Shown in pieces: positions 1 to 6,160 of a DNA stretch of 6,583 nt (within the stretch, counting starts at the first letter, position 1; the number at the start of each line of letters is the position of its first letter). A model generated the notes under the pieces. It searched no databases, was not told the DNA's origin, and saw only the letters and a list, made by a program, of their open reading frames with translations. Source of the stretch: Dehalococcoidales bacterium (GTDB lineage: Bacteria; Chloroflexota; Dehalococcoidia; Dehalococcoidales; JAQTRN01); assembly GCA_028711795.1 (NCBI GenBank), contig JAQTRN010000063.1:1-6583 (forward strand), written 5' to 3'. The position numbers were made by a program, and so were the translations under genes.

Positions 1-591
1 GATAATGGCTCGACGCTGCCGCTGGAGTTAGCTCTGGTGGACTGCGCCTTGTCTTCCGGCAAGGAAATAGCCAGTCCGCCGAGTGTTGAAGTCGAGTCCC
101 GCCAGCCCGCCAGGACGCCCCAGCCATCCAAAGCAGCTACCCCGTCTTCATCCGCGAAAGTAACGGCCGGACCGGCTACGGGTGGTACCACGCCGCCGAA
201 GGTCGCGGAGACTACCGCCAAACCGGTGATCGAAGCAGCTACCAGGCCGGTAACCGGAGGCACGGAACTGGAGAGGTTAAAGCAGAACTGGAAACAGGTG
301 GTGGCGCAAGCCCCGGAGGATACCAGAAAGACCCCGGCGATGGCGATACTCCGGAGCGCCGGCGTGAAGCCGGTAGCCATGGAAAATGATACCGTAGTCC
401 TGGCCTTCCGGTACCCGCTGCACAAAGAGAAGATCGGAGAGCCGGAGAACCAGCGGGTCGTGGCCAGAATAATCAGTACTTTCCTGGGGCGCACCTGCAG
501 CGTGCGCTGTATTCATGAACCAGAGGACAATCATCTGGTGCGAGAGGCGCAACGGATTGGCGCCCAGGTAACTAGTGTGGAGGAGAAATGA
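1..591 (+). CDS. dnaX: DNA polymerase III subunit gamma/tau, C-terminal part (5' end outside window)
   Basis: The frame is open from base 1 and the first visible residues (DNGSTLPLELALVDCAL) match the end of DnaX domain III, the clamp-loader collar, so the gene begins upstream and the internal ATG at 37 is not the start. DnaX is the ATPase subunit of the clamp loader that opens the sliding clamp at the replication fork. The 196 visible residues fall into three parts: the collar end (about 1-20), a Pro/Ala/Thr/Ser-rich hinge (about 25-90, with a loose PATGGT/PVTGGT repetition), and a folded C-terminal domain (about 90-196; LERLKQNW, ILRSAGVKP, HKEKIGEPENQRVV). The Walker A and zinc-binding parts are outside the window. 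The stop overlaps the next start as ATGA, implying translational coupling. The identity rests on the collar motif plus the ybaB-recR neighbourhood; the C-terminal domain alone is poorly conserved. Confidence 0.9.
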   Translation, partial: DNGSTLPLELALVDCALSSGKEIASPPSVEVESRQPARTPQPSKAATPSSSAKVTAGPATGGTTPPKVAETTAKPVIEAATRPVTGGTELERLKQNWKQVVAQAPEDTRKTPAMAILRSAGVKPVAMENDTVVLAFRYPLHKEKIGEPENQRVVARIISTFLGRTCSVRCIHEPEDNHLVREAQRIGAQVTSVEEK

Positions 592-893
592 ACTTATCAA
601 TGCTCAAACAGGCCCAGGAACTGAAGGCCAGGCTGGACAAGGCTCAAAAAGAGCTAAGTAACATCACTGTCGAGGCCAGCGCCGGCAGAGGCGCCGTCAA
701 GGTAGTCATCAATGGCCAGCAAAAAGTCCAGTCAATCAAGATCTCACCCGAGGTGATCGACCCCAATAAGCCGGAGCGCCTGGAGAAAATGGTGCTGGAA
801 GCGGTGAGCGAGGCGATCAACAAATCTCAGAAAGCGGCCGCCAAACAGTTGCAGGGCTTAACCGGCGGACTCAAAATTCCAGGACTAACCTGA
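588..893 (+). CDS. ebfC: YbaB/EbfC family nucleoid-associated protein
   Basis: A 101-residue protein, the usual length for the YbaB/EbfC family of small dimeric DNA-binding proteins that coat the nucleoid and are linked to recombinational repair. The family pattern is clear: an N-terminal amphipathic helix ([18 protein letters not shown], about 6-23), the beta core [20 protein letters not shown] (28-47), [10 protein letters not shown], then a C-terminal helix and the typical tail [10 protein letters not shown]. The start at 588 overlaps the dnaX stop by four bases (ATGA). GGAGG at 579-583 lies four bases before it, rather close; the alternative ATG at 600 would lie 16 bases after the same site and lose four residues, so 588 is preferred. 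The dnaX-ybaB-recR order is conserved across many bacteria and supports the call. Nothing looks broken. Confidence 0.95.
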   Translation: MNLSMLKQAQELKARLDKAQKELSNITVEASAGRGAVKVVINGQQKVQSIKISPEVIDPNKPERLEKMVLEAVSEAINKSQKAAAKQLQGLTGGLKIPGLT

Positions 894-910
894 ACGTAGG
901 AGAGTTAGCT

Positions 911-1519
911 GTGAATGAGACTGTCCCCGCCACCGGAGCGGTTAACCGGCTTATCCAGGAATTGAATAAACTACCGGGCATTGGTCCCAAGAGTGCCCAG
1001 CGGCTGACCTATTATCTCCTGCGGGCGCCGGAGGAACAGGTTAGACTGCTGGCGGAAGCCATGCTATCGGTGAAACAGACCACCCGGCTCTGTTCCGTTT
1101 GTTTCAATGTCACTGACTCCGATCTTTGTTTTGTCTGCCGCGGTGACCGGCGTAACCACAGCAAGATATGTGTTGTCGAGCAGCCCCAGGATATCCTGGC
1201 CCTGGAACATACCCGGATCTATGACGGACTGTACCATGTGCTTCATGGGGCTCTCTCACCCACCGAGGGTATTGGCACTGGCGATATCAAAATCAACGAG
1301 TTGCTGCTGAGATTGCGGAATGGCTCGGTGGATGAGGTCATCCTGGCGACCAATACCAACCTCGAGGGTGAGCAGACTGCCATGTATCTCAGCAAGCAGA
1401 TTTCGCCTCTGGGCATCAAGGTCACCCGGCTGGCCCGGGGACTGCCTTTCGGCACCGAGCTTGAGTATGCCGACGACGTTACTCTTACCCGGGCGATCGA
1501 GGGCCGGCAGGAATTTTAA
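911..1519 (+). CDS. recR: Recombination protein RecR
   Basis: 202 residues, close to the standard RecR length. RecR is a ring-forming cytoplasmic protein that acts with RecO (and RecF) to load RecA onto SSB-coated single-stranded DNA at gaps. Visible domains: a helix-hairpin-helix ([12 protein letters not shown], 21-32), a C4 zinc site (Cys61, Cys64, Cys73, Cys76), a Toprim domain opening with [14 protein letters not shown] (87-99) and including ALSPTEGIG (114-122), and the C-terminal conserved segment [19 protein letters not shown] (174-192). The start is GTG at 911, with AGGAGAG at 898-904 six bases upstream. The gap to ebfC is 17 bases, so the two share a transcript with dnaX. recO, its functional partner, lies about 2 kb downstream on the same strand. 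All key residues are intact. Confidence 0.98.
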   Translation: MNETVPATGAVNRLIQELNKLPGIGPKSAQRLTYYLLRAPEEQVRLLAEAMLSVKQTTRLCSVCFNVTDSDLCFVCRGDRRNHSKICVVEQPQDILALEHTRIYDGLYHVLHGALSPTEGIGTGDIKINELLLRLRNGSVDEVILATNTNLEGEQTAMYLSKQISPLGIKVTRLARGLPFGTELEYADDVTLTRAIEGRQEF

Positions 1520-1521
1520 CC

Positions 1522-1560
1522 CCGGGACAATCTAGAGCAATAGCGTGTCTAGCTCCCCGG
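1522..1560 (+). other. Imperfect stem-loop between recR and the lipoprotein gene
   Basis: The 66-base gap after recR can fold into an interrupted hairpin. CTAGA (1532-1536) pairs with TCTAG (1548-1552) around an 11-base loop, and the outer CCGGGA (1522-1527) can pair with TCCCCGG (1554-1560) with one bulged base and an internal loop. No T-run follows, so it is not a standard intrinsic terminator. It could be an mRNA-processing or stability element, or chance in a GC-rich spacer. Confidence 0.3.
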
Positions 1561-1585
1561 AATACCCCTTCATTGGAGGTGACTG

Positions 1586-1900
1586 GTGAAAAGGATATTA
1601 CGTCTGATAATTCTTTTGGCCTTAATTTCCACGGTAGGGTTGGTGATGCTATCCGGTTGTAATGGTGAGGATGAGAGACAGGTGTCCGGCACCGGTACGG
1701 TGAAGCGTATCGAACTGGAGGGCGGGTTCTACGGGATAGTGAGTGATGATAACAAAAACTATGACCCGATAAATCTCAGCCAGTCCTTCCAGACAGATGG
1801 CTTACGAGTCCGCTTCAAGGCTAAAATACGCGAGGACCTGGCGAGCACCCACATGTGGGGCACTATGATTGAGATAACCGAAATCGAGCGATTGCAGTAA
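1586..1900 (+). CDS. Small predicted lipoprotein, probably a compact beta-rich (OB-fold-like) domain
   Basis: 104 residues. The N-terminus is a lipoprotein signal: Lys2/Arg3/Arg6, a hydrophobic stretch (LIILLALISTVGLVML, 7-22) and a lipobox LSGC with the modified Cys at 25, predicting export and lipid anchoring on the outer face of the membrane. The mature part is about 80 residues with the pattern GTGTVKRIELEGGFYGIV, then DPINL, DGLRVRFKAKIRED, HMWGTMIEITEIERL. Alternating beta-strand-like segments fit a small OB-like barrel, and I have an impression of similar small domains in lipoproteins of archaea and Chloroflexota, but I cannot name the family. The start is GTG at 1586; GGAGGTGA at 1575-1582 supports it. 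The gene sits 66 bases after recR and 36 before the dnaK-like gene on the same strand. No function can be assigned; the gene itself is convincing from the signal, RBS and composition. Confidence 0.82.
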   Translation: MKRILRLIILLALISTVGLVMLSGCNGEDERQVSGTGTVKRIELEGGFYGIVSDDNKNYDPINLSQSFQTDGLRVRFKAKIREDLASTHMWGTMIEITEIERLQ

Positions 1901-1936
1901 GCTGCCGGCTTTTTCTGCTGGATTAAGTGGAATATC

Positions 1937-3505
1937 ATGGGCGTTGTTATTGGAATAGACCTGGGTACGACCAACTCGGTGATGGCGGTCGTTAAAGCGG
2001 GGAAACCAGTAACTATCCCCAGCGCCGAGGGGGAAATGCTGACTCCCTCCGTGGTGGCATTCAATGCCCGGGCAAAGGAATGGCTGGTGGGGATAGCGGC
2101 CAGACGGCAGGCCATCATTAACCCTGTGAACACCATCTTTTCAGTAAAGCGTTTCCTGGGGCGTAAGCTGGGAGACGCTTCCATAAGTTCTGACGTGAAA
2201 TTGTCACCCTGCAAGTTCAGCGCGGCTCCAAATGGCACGGTGCTGGTGAAGATGGGCGAGAAATGGTGTTCCCCGGTGGAAATCACCGCCCGTATCCTGC
2301 GAAAGCTGAAAACAGACGCCGAAACTTTCCTCGGCGAGCCGGTTACTGAGGCAGTAATTGCCGTCCCCGCCTATTTCGATGATAATCAACGCCAGGCAAC
2401 CAGGGATGCCGGTACCATTGCCGGCTTCAATGTACTCCGGATTATCAGCGAGTCGGCCGCGGCGGCCAGCGCCTTCGGGCTGAACAAGCAACAGGAAGAG
2501 ACCATCGCCGTCTATCATCTGGGCGGAGGCACCTTTGATATCTCAATACTGATAACGGGCGGGTTCGATATCGGGGCCGGCACTATCGAGGTGGTCTCCG
2601 TCGCCGGCGATACCCATCTGGGCGGCGACGATTTCGACCGCGTAATCCTGCACTCCCTGTGTGACGCTTTTCAGAAGAGCTCGGGAGTAGACTTACGGGC
2701 TGACAAAACGGCGCTGCAGCGGCTCCGGGAAGCGGCGGAGAAAGCCAAGATCGAGCTGTCGACTGTACAGCAGACCGAGATTAACCAGCCTTTTATCGCC
2801 ACTGGCGCCGATGGCCCCAGGCATCTTAATGCCGTCCTTACCCGGAACGTCCTGGAGCAGATGGTTACTGGTCTGGTGGAGCAGACACTTGTCCCCTGCC
2901 GTCAGGCGCTGAACGACTCTAAACGATGGACCACCCATATCACCAGGGTAGTCCTGATCGGTGGTCAGACCCGAATGCCTTTGATCCAGGAAAGGGTACA
3001 GCAGTTCTTCGGCGAACGGCTTAGTCGTGGAATCAATCCGGAAGAAGCGGTCGCCATCGGGGCGGCCATAAATGGAGCGGTGCTTAAAGGCGAGCTGGAT
3101 GGCGTGCTGTTGCTGGACGTTACTCCCCACACCCTGGGCATTGAGACTATCGGCGGCGTAGCCACACCCCTGGTCCCACGCAATACTACCATTCCGACCT
3201 CCAAAAGCCAGGTTTTCAGCACCACGGCAGACAATCAATCTGACGTTGAGATACATGTCATCCAGGGGGAGAAGCCAATGGCGGCGGATAACCGGACACT
3301 AGGCCGTTTCGTCCTCGATGGCATCAAGCCGGCGCCGCGCGGGACTCCGCAGATTGAAGTTACCTTCGATATCGATGGAAATGGCATTCTCAGTGTCCGG
3401 GCCCAGGATAAAGATACCGGCCGGGAGCAGAAAATAACCATCAAGGCCTCCAGTGGACTGAGCATAGAGGAGATCGAACGATTGCAGCGGGAAGTGGCGA
3501 TGTGA
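1937..3505 (+). CDS. dnaK: Hsp70/DnaK-family protein, lidless paralogue with altered catalytic residue
   Basis: 522 residues against roughly 610-640 for a normal DnaK. Present are the ATPase domain (1 to about 385), the linker VLLLD (390-394) and the beta substrate-binding domain (about 397-507); the protein then stops at [14 protein letters not shown], the first lid helix, so the helical lid and tail are missing. Visible motifs: phosphate-1 GIDLGTTNS (Asp8), Lys71, the proline-switch VPAYF (Pro144), Glu172, phosphate-2 [20 protein letters not shown], and [11 protein letters not shown]. Oddities: His194 replaces the near-invariant Asp before LGGGT; ESAAAAS replaces EPTAAAL; Ile405 and Thr430 replace the Met/Ala arch of E. 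coli, while the pocket Val (437) and the Arg of PAPRG are kept. The RBS before ATG 1937 is weak (AAGTGG, 1925-1930). No grpE or dnaJ is adjacent. It is probably a specialised chaperone, not the housekeeping DnaK; the family is certain, the symbol indicates family only. Confidence 0.9.
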   Translation: MGVVIGIDLGTTNSVMAVVKAGKPVTIPSAEGEMLTPSVVAFNARAKEWLVGIAARRQAIINPVNTIFSVKRFLGRKLGDASISSDVKLSPCKFSAAPNGTVLVKMGEKWCSPVEITARILRKLKTDAETFLGEPVTEAVIAVPAYFDDNQRQATRDAGTIAGFNVLRIISESAAAASAFGLNKQQEETIAVYHLGGGTFDISILITGGFDIGAGTIEVVSVAGDTHLGGDDFDRVILHSLCDAFQKSSGVDLRADKTALQRLREAAEKAKIELSTVQQTEINQPFIATGADGPRHLNAVLTRNVLEQMVTGLVEQTLVPCRQALNDSKRWTTHITRVVLIGGQTRMPLIQERVQQFFGERLSRGINPEEAVAIGAAINGAVLKGELDGVLLLDVTPHTLGIETIGGVATPLVPRNTTIPTSKSQVFSTTADNQSDVEIHVIQGEKPMAADNRTLGRFVLDGIKPAPRGTPQIEVTFDIDGNGILSVRAQDKDTGREQKITIKASSGLSIEEIERLQREVAM

Positions 3506-3559
3506 GCCCACCCGGCATACAGACCATCCTGAGCAACAAAAACAGTACTTTGGAGCGAA

Positions 3560-4372
3560 ATGTCTAACCCCCGGAACTACCAGACCGAAGCCATCATTAT
3601 TAAGAAGACCAAACTGGGTGAGGCGGATAGAATCCTGACCCTCTTTACCCCTCATCTGGGGAAGATTCAGGCGGTCGCCAAAGGGGTCAGACGCCCCAAG
3701 AGTAAGCTGGCCGGACACCTTGAGCTATTGACCCACAGCCTGGTGTCTCTGGCACGGGGGCATAATCTGGACGTTATCACCGGCAGTCAGACCATCAACG
3801 GCTTTCTGCTGCTGAAGAGCGACCTGTGGCTCACCTCCTGCGCCCTCTACCTCGCCGAGCTGGTCAACCAGTTCACCGCCGACCATCAGGAGAACTACTC
3901 CCTGTTCCAACTGCTACTGGCAACGATGCAGCGGTTGGAGCAGCCCGGTAATAACGAGTTGTTGCTACGCTATTTTGAGGTGCATCTCCTGAGCGAAGCT
4001 GGCTACCGTCCCCAATTGCACCAGTGCGTTGTCTGCCACACAACACTGCAACCGATGACCAATACGTTTAGCTCCAGCGCCGGCGGAGTATTGTGTCCTG
4101 AGTGCGGGGAGGACCAGTCTATGGCCTCACCGCTTTCGGTCAATGCCCTGAAAGTGCTGCGCCTGTTGCAGAGCGATGATTACCCCACCGTTAGCCGGCT
4201 CAAAATCGACTCATCGTTAGCGCGGGAACTGGACGAGGTGTTGCGGGACTACCTGAGATACCTTCTGGAGCGGGAGATAAAATCGGTCGCCTGGCTGGAT
4301 ACTTTGCGGAAACAAATGAGGGAGAAAACACTCCTGCCGGAGCTCAGTACCGCGCGGGAAGATACCGGTTAA
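3560..4372 (+). CDS. recO: DNA repair protein RecO
   Basis: 270 residues, a typical bacterial RecO length. RecO binds single-stranded DNA and SSB, anneals strands, and with RecR displaces SSB so RecA can load. The N-terminal OB-fold region (about 5-80) shows the family opening [30 protein letters not shown] and [21 protein letters not shown] helical region follows ([15 protein letters not shown], 91-105; [20 protein letters not shown], 134-153), then a C4 zinc site with Cys156, Cys159, Cys179 and Cys182, and a C-terminal helical part. The start is ATG 3560 with GGAG at 3552-3555 four bases before it. It follows the Hsp70 gene by 54 bases and probably shares its transcript. recR lies upstream in the same block, so the RecOR pair is encoded close together. 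No damage is seen. Confidence 0.96.
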   Translation: MSNPRNYQTEAIIIKKTKLGEADRILTLFTPHLGKIQAVAKGVRRPKSKLAGHLELLTHSLVSLARGHNLDVITGSQTINGFLLLKSDLWLTSCALYLAELVNQFTADHQENYSLFQLLLATMQRLEQPGNNELLLRYFEVHLLSEAGYRPQLHQCVVCHTTLQPMTNTFSSSAGGVLCPECGEDQSMASPLSVNALKVLRLLQSDDYPTVSRLKIDSSLARELDEVLRDYLRYLLEREIKSVAWLDTLRKQMREKTLLPELSTAREDTG

Positions 4373-4388
4373 CGGCCCTTACCTGGGC

Positions 4389-4418
4389 TTTACTATCCCG
4401 TCGCATAAGGTACATAAT
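4389..4418 (+). promoter_or_regulatory. Candidate sigma-70-type promoter for lysS
   Basis: In the 101-base recO-lysS gap, TTTACT (4389-4394, 4 of 6 to the -35 consensus) is followed after 18 bases by CATAAT (4413-4418, 5 of 6 to the -10 consensus). This would start transcription near 4425 and leave a leader of about 50 bases. That leader holds a short hairpin, CCGGG (4433-4437)/CCCGG (4441-4445) with a three-base loop, and then the lysS ribosome site AGGAG (4463-4467). It is a consensus match only; read-through from recO is also possible. Confidence 0.4.
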
Positions 4419-4473
4419 AGGGAATTGAGAATCCGGGCTTCCCGGTCCTCTAGCTATATCACAGGAGAAGTAA

Positions 4474-5955
4474 ATGGCATCCCGATTAGAACGTATTGAA
4501 CAACAACGGCAGCAGAAACTGGAGCGGATCCGGGCGAGCGGTATCAATCCCTACCCGAACCGCTACCATCGCGGCCATACGGCGCAGCAGGCGGTGACTC
4601 TACTGAAACAGCAAGAAGACACCGGCCAGACCGGCGCCCTGGTAGTCAATATCGCCGGACGTATTATGGCGGTCCGCTCTATGGGCAAGATCGCTTTCTT
4701 GGACGTCCGTGACGGTTCGGGCAAAATCCAGTTGTCCATCCATAAAGACCGACTTAATGAAAGTAATTTGAAACTATTTGGTGACCTAGATATCGGCGAT
4801 ATCATCGGTGCCGGCGGCACCATGTTCCGCACCCGGAGCGGGGAACCGACCGTTGATGTTGAAAGTTTTACTCTTTTGGCCAAATCGCTCCAGCCCCTGC
4901 CGGAAAAGTGGCACGGACTCAGCGACGTTGAGCTGAGGTACCGGCAGCGTTATCTGGACCTGATTAGCAATACCGAGGTGAAACGGATCTTCCAGGTGCG
5001 CAGCCAGGTAATCAGCGCTATCCGGGAGTTCCTTGACCGGCGCGGTTTTCTGGAGGTGGAAACACCGGTATTACAGCCTTCAGCCGGCGGGGCGCTGGCC
5101 CGCCCTTTCATCACCCATCACAACGCCCTCGACCAGGACTTCTATTTGAGGATCGCCCTGGAACTGCATTTGAAACGACTGATTATCGGCGGCTTCGACA
5201 AGGTGTATGAGATCGGCCGCGTCTTCCGTAACGAAGGCATCTCGGTACGGCATAACCCGGAGTTCACCATGCTGGAGAGCTACGAGGCCTATGCCGATTA
5301 CCATGATGTCATGAACATGCTCGAGGAAATGGTCTCTAAAGTCTGCCAGCAGGTCCTGGAAATGCAGGAGGTACCGTTCGGGGACGGTACCATTAGCTTC
5401 AAGACCCCGTGGGCGCGCCTTGGTTTACGGGAAGCGGTGATGGAGCACAGCAGCATCGACTTCGTCCAGTACCCGAAGGCGCCTTCGCTCCGGGCGAAAA
5501 TGCGAGAGCTGGGAATGGAAGTGGACCCGGCGAAGAACTGGGCGCACCTGGTTGATGAGCTGGTCTCTACCTTCGTCCAGCCCAAGCTAATACAGCCGAC
5601 GATACTGTATGACTATCCGGTCTCGATGTCTCCTCTGGCCAAGACCCGGCCGGACAACGACCGTGTGGTGGAGCGCTTTGAGGCCTTTGCCGGCGGCCTC
5701 GAGATTGCCAATGCTTTCACCGAGCTCAACGACCCCGACGAGCAGCGGGAACGTTTCGTGCAGCAGATGGTGGAGCGCGAGGGGGAAAACGAAGAAGCCT
5801 GGACTATCGACGAAGACTTTCTGCTGGCGATGCAGTACGGTATGCCGCCCACCGGTGGCCTGGGGGTCGGCATCGACCGCCTGGTAATGGCGCTCACCGG
5901 ACAGCAGTCGATCCGCGAAGTCATCCTGTTCCCACAGCTTAAGGAGAAGCCGTGA
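4474..5955 (+). CDS. lysS: Lysine--tRNA ligase, class II
   Basis: 493 residues, the normal size of bacterial class II LysRS, which charges tRNA-Lys with lysine in the cytoplasm. A helical N-terminal extension (about 1-45) precedes the anticodon-binding OB-fold (about 57-137; VNIAGRIMAVRSMGKIAFLD, then DGSGKIQL). The catalytic domain begins at RYRQRYLDLI (155-164). Motif 1 is around 184-202 (FLDRRGFLEVETPVLQ), followed by the LysRS signature QPSAGGALARPF (201-212). Motif 2 is GRVFRNEGISVRHNPEFTMLE (248-268). Motif 3 is GGLGVGIDRLVMALTG (461-476), near the C-terminus. The start is ATG 4474 with AGGAG at 4463-4467, six bases of spacing. All three class II motifs are intact, so the enzyme should be active. 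serS follows on the same strand after 205 bases, probably with its own regulation. Confidence 0.98.
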   Translation: MASRLERIEQQRQQKLERIRASGINPYPNRYHRGHTAQQAVTLLKQQEDTGQTGALVVNIAGRIMAVRSMGKIAFLDVRDGSGKIQLSIHKDRLNESNLKLFGDLDIGDIIGAGGTMFRTRSGEPTVDVESFTLLAKSLQPLPEKWHGLSDVELRYRQRYLDLISNTEVKRIFQVRSQVISAIREFLDRRGFLEVETPVLQPSAGGALARPFITHHNALDQDFYLRIALELHLKRLIIGGFDKVYEIGRVFRNEGISVRHNPEFTMLESYEAYADYHDVMNMLEEMVSKVCQQVLEMQEVPFGDGTISFKTPWARLGLREAVMEHSSIDFVQYPKAPSLRAKMRELGMEVDPAKNWAHLVDELVSTFVQPKLIQPTILYDYPVSMSPLAKTRPDNDRVVERFEAFAGGLEIANAFTELNDPDEQRERFVQQMVEREGENEEAWTIDEDFLLAMQYGMPPTGGLGVGIDRLVMALTGQQSIREVILFPQLKEKP

Positions 5956-5983
5956 AATAGACTACTATTGGACGTTATCTGAC

Positions 5984-6000
5984 CATTACAAATTGTAATG
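5984..6000. promoter_or_regulatory. Perfect 17-bp palindrome, candidate operator upstream of serS
   Basis: CATTACAA-A-TTGTAATG is a perfect inverted repeat with 8-base arms and a single central base. Its size and AT-rich form, with TACA/TGTA half-sites, resemble operators of small winged-helix dimeric repressors (MarR or BlaI/CopY type). It is 29 bases after the lysS stop, has no T-run, and its right arm overlaps the candidate serS -35 box (5993-5998). The palindrome is directly visible; the operator role is inferred. Confidence 0.45.
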
Positions 6001-6021
6001 AGTCCTGAAGGTGGCTATAGT
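5993..6021 (+). promoter_or_regulatory. Candidate sigma-70-type promoter for serS
   Basis: TTGTAA (5993-5998, 4 of 6 to consensus) and TATAGT (6016-6021, 5 of 6) are separated by the ideal 17 bases. Transcription would begin near 6028, giving serS a leader of about 130 bases. The -35 box lies inside the palindrome at 5984-6000, so a protein bound there would compete with RNA polymerase. The evidence is consensus matching only. Confidence 0.4.
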
Positions 6022-6060
6022 GGGGATAAGACAGCATAAGAACCCTAATAGAGGAGTGTA

Positions 6061-6083
6061 AGAGAGGGGTTTCACCCCTTTCT
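6061..6083 (+). terminator. Strong stem-loop in the serS leader, possible attenuator or lysS terminator
   Basis: AGAGAGGGGT (6061-6070) pairs with ACCCCTTTCT (6074-6083) around a TTC loop: ten base pairs with a single G-U. If only the GGGGT/ACCCC core forms, the sequence after it (TTTCTAGTTGGTT) is T-rich though interrupted, so it could act as a weak intrinsic terminator. It lies 106 bases after lysS and 78 before serS. It may end lysS transcripts, attenuate serS, or be part of a dispersed palindromic element; the sequence does not decide. Confidence 0.4.
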
Positions 6084-6090
6084 AGTTGGT

Positions 6091-6138
6091 TCCCCTGCCC
6101 CTCGAAATCAGGGAAGGAGGTATAGGGGACAGGGTCCC
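6091..6138 (+). other. C-rich/G-rich segment with alternative pairings just before serS
   Basis: CCCTG-CCCC (6093-6101) can pair with GGGG-A-CAGGG (6125-6134), nine pairs with one bulged A. GGGAC (6126-6130) can instead pair with GTCCC (6134-6138) as a local five-pair hairpin. The two folds share bases 6126-6134 and exclude each other. The serS ribosome site AAGGAG (6147-6152) lies just downstream and is unpaired in both. This could be a leader switch or a structured intergenic repeat. I see none of the conserved T-box sequence. Confidence 0.3.
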
Positions 6139-6160
6139 TCATCAATAAGGAGAAAAATCT

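Noticed and set aside
1107..1310. Alternative forward frame inside recR (also 1320-1535, and 5609-5887 inside lysS)
   Set aside because: They overlap intact, well-conserved genes in another frame and show no motif of their own.
1880..1897. An 18-base match (16 identical) between the 3' end of the lipoprotein gene and bases 3470-3487 at the 3' end of the Hsp70 gene, both coding for Glu-Arg-Leu-Gln
   Set aside because: The flanks do not match and the shared peptide is short; most likely coincidence, although both copies lie near gene ends.
2693..3256. 187-codon open frame on the minus strand inside the Hsp70 gene (also 1759-2286 and 3299-3718 on the minus strand)
   Set aside because: It lies opposite a strongly conserved Hsp70 or RecO frame, has no plausible ribosome site or recognisable domain, and is expected by chance in this GC-rich coding sequence.
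3500..3560. Frameshift restoring a DnaK lid after the stop
   Set aside because: I read all three forward frames after the stop; none resembles the lid, and only 54 bases remain before recO.
3502..3567. 21-codon mini-ORF starting GTG and overlapping the Hsp70 stop (GTGA) and the recO start
   Set aside because: Very short, no clear dedicated ribosome site, and no composition or similarity signal. It is not a remnant of the lid either.
4375..4391. Terminator after recO from GCCC/GGGC
   Set aside because: Only four pairs plus one G-U and three Ts follow; too weak to call.
6001..6160. T-box riboswitch upstream of serS
   Set aside because: No recognisable T-box core (GGGTGGNACCGCG-like) or AG-bulge Stem I pattern; GGTGGCTATAG near 6010 is a poor match and is in the wrong context.
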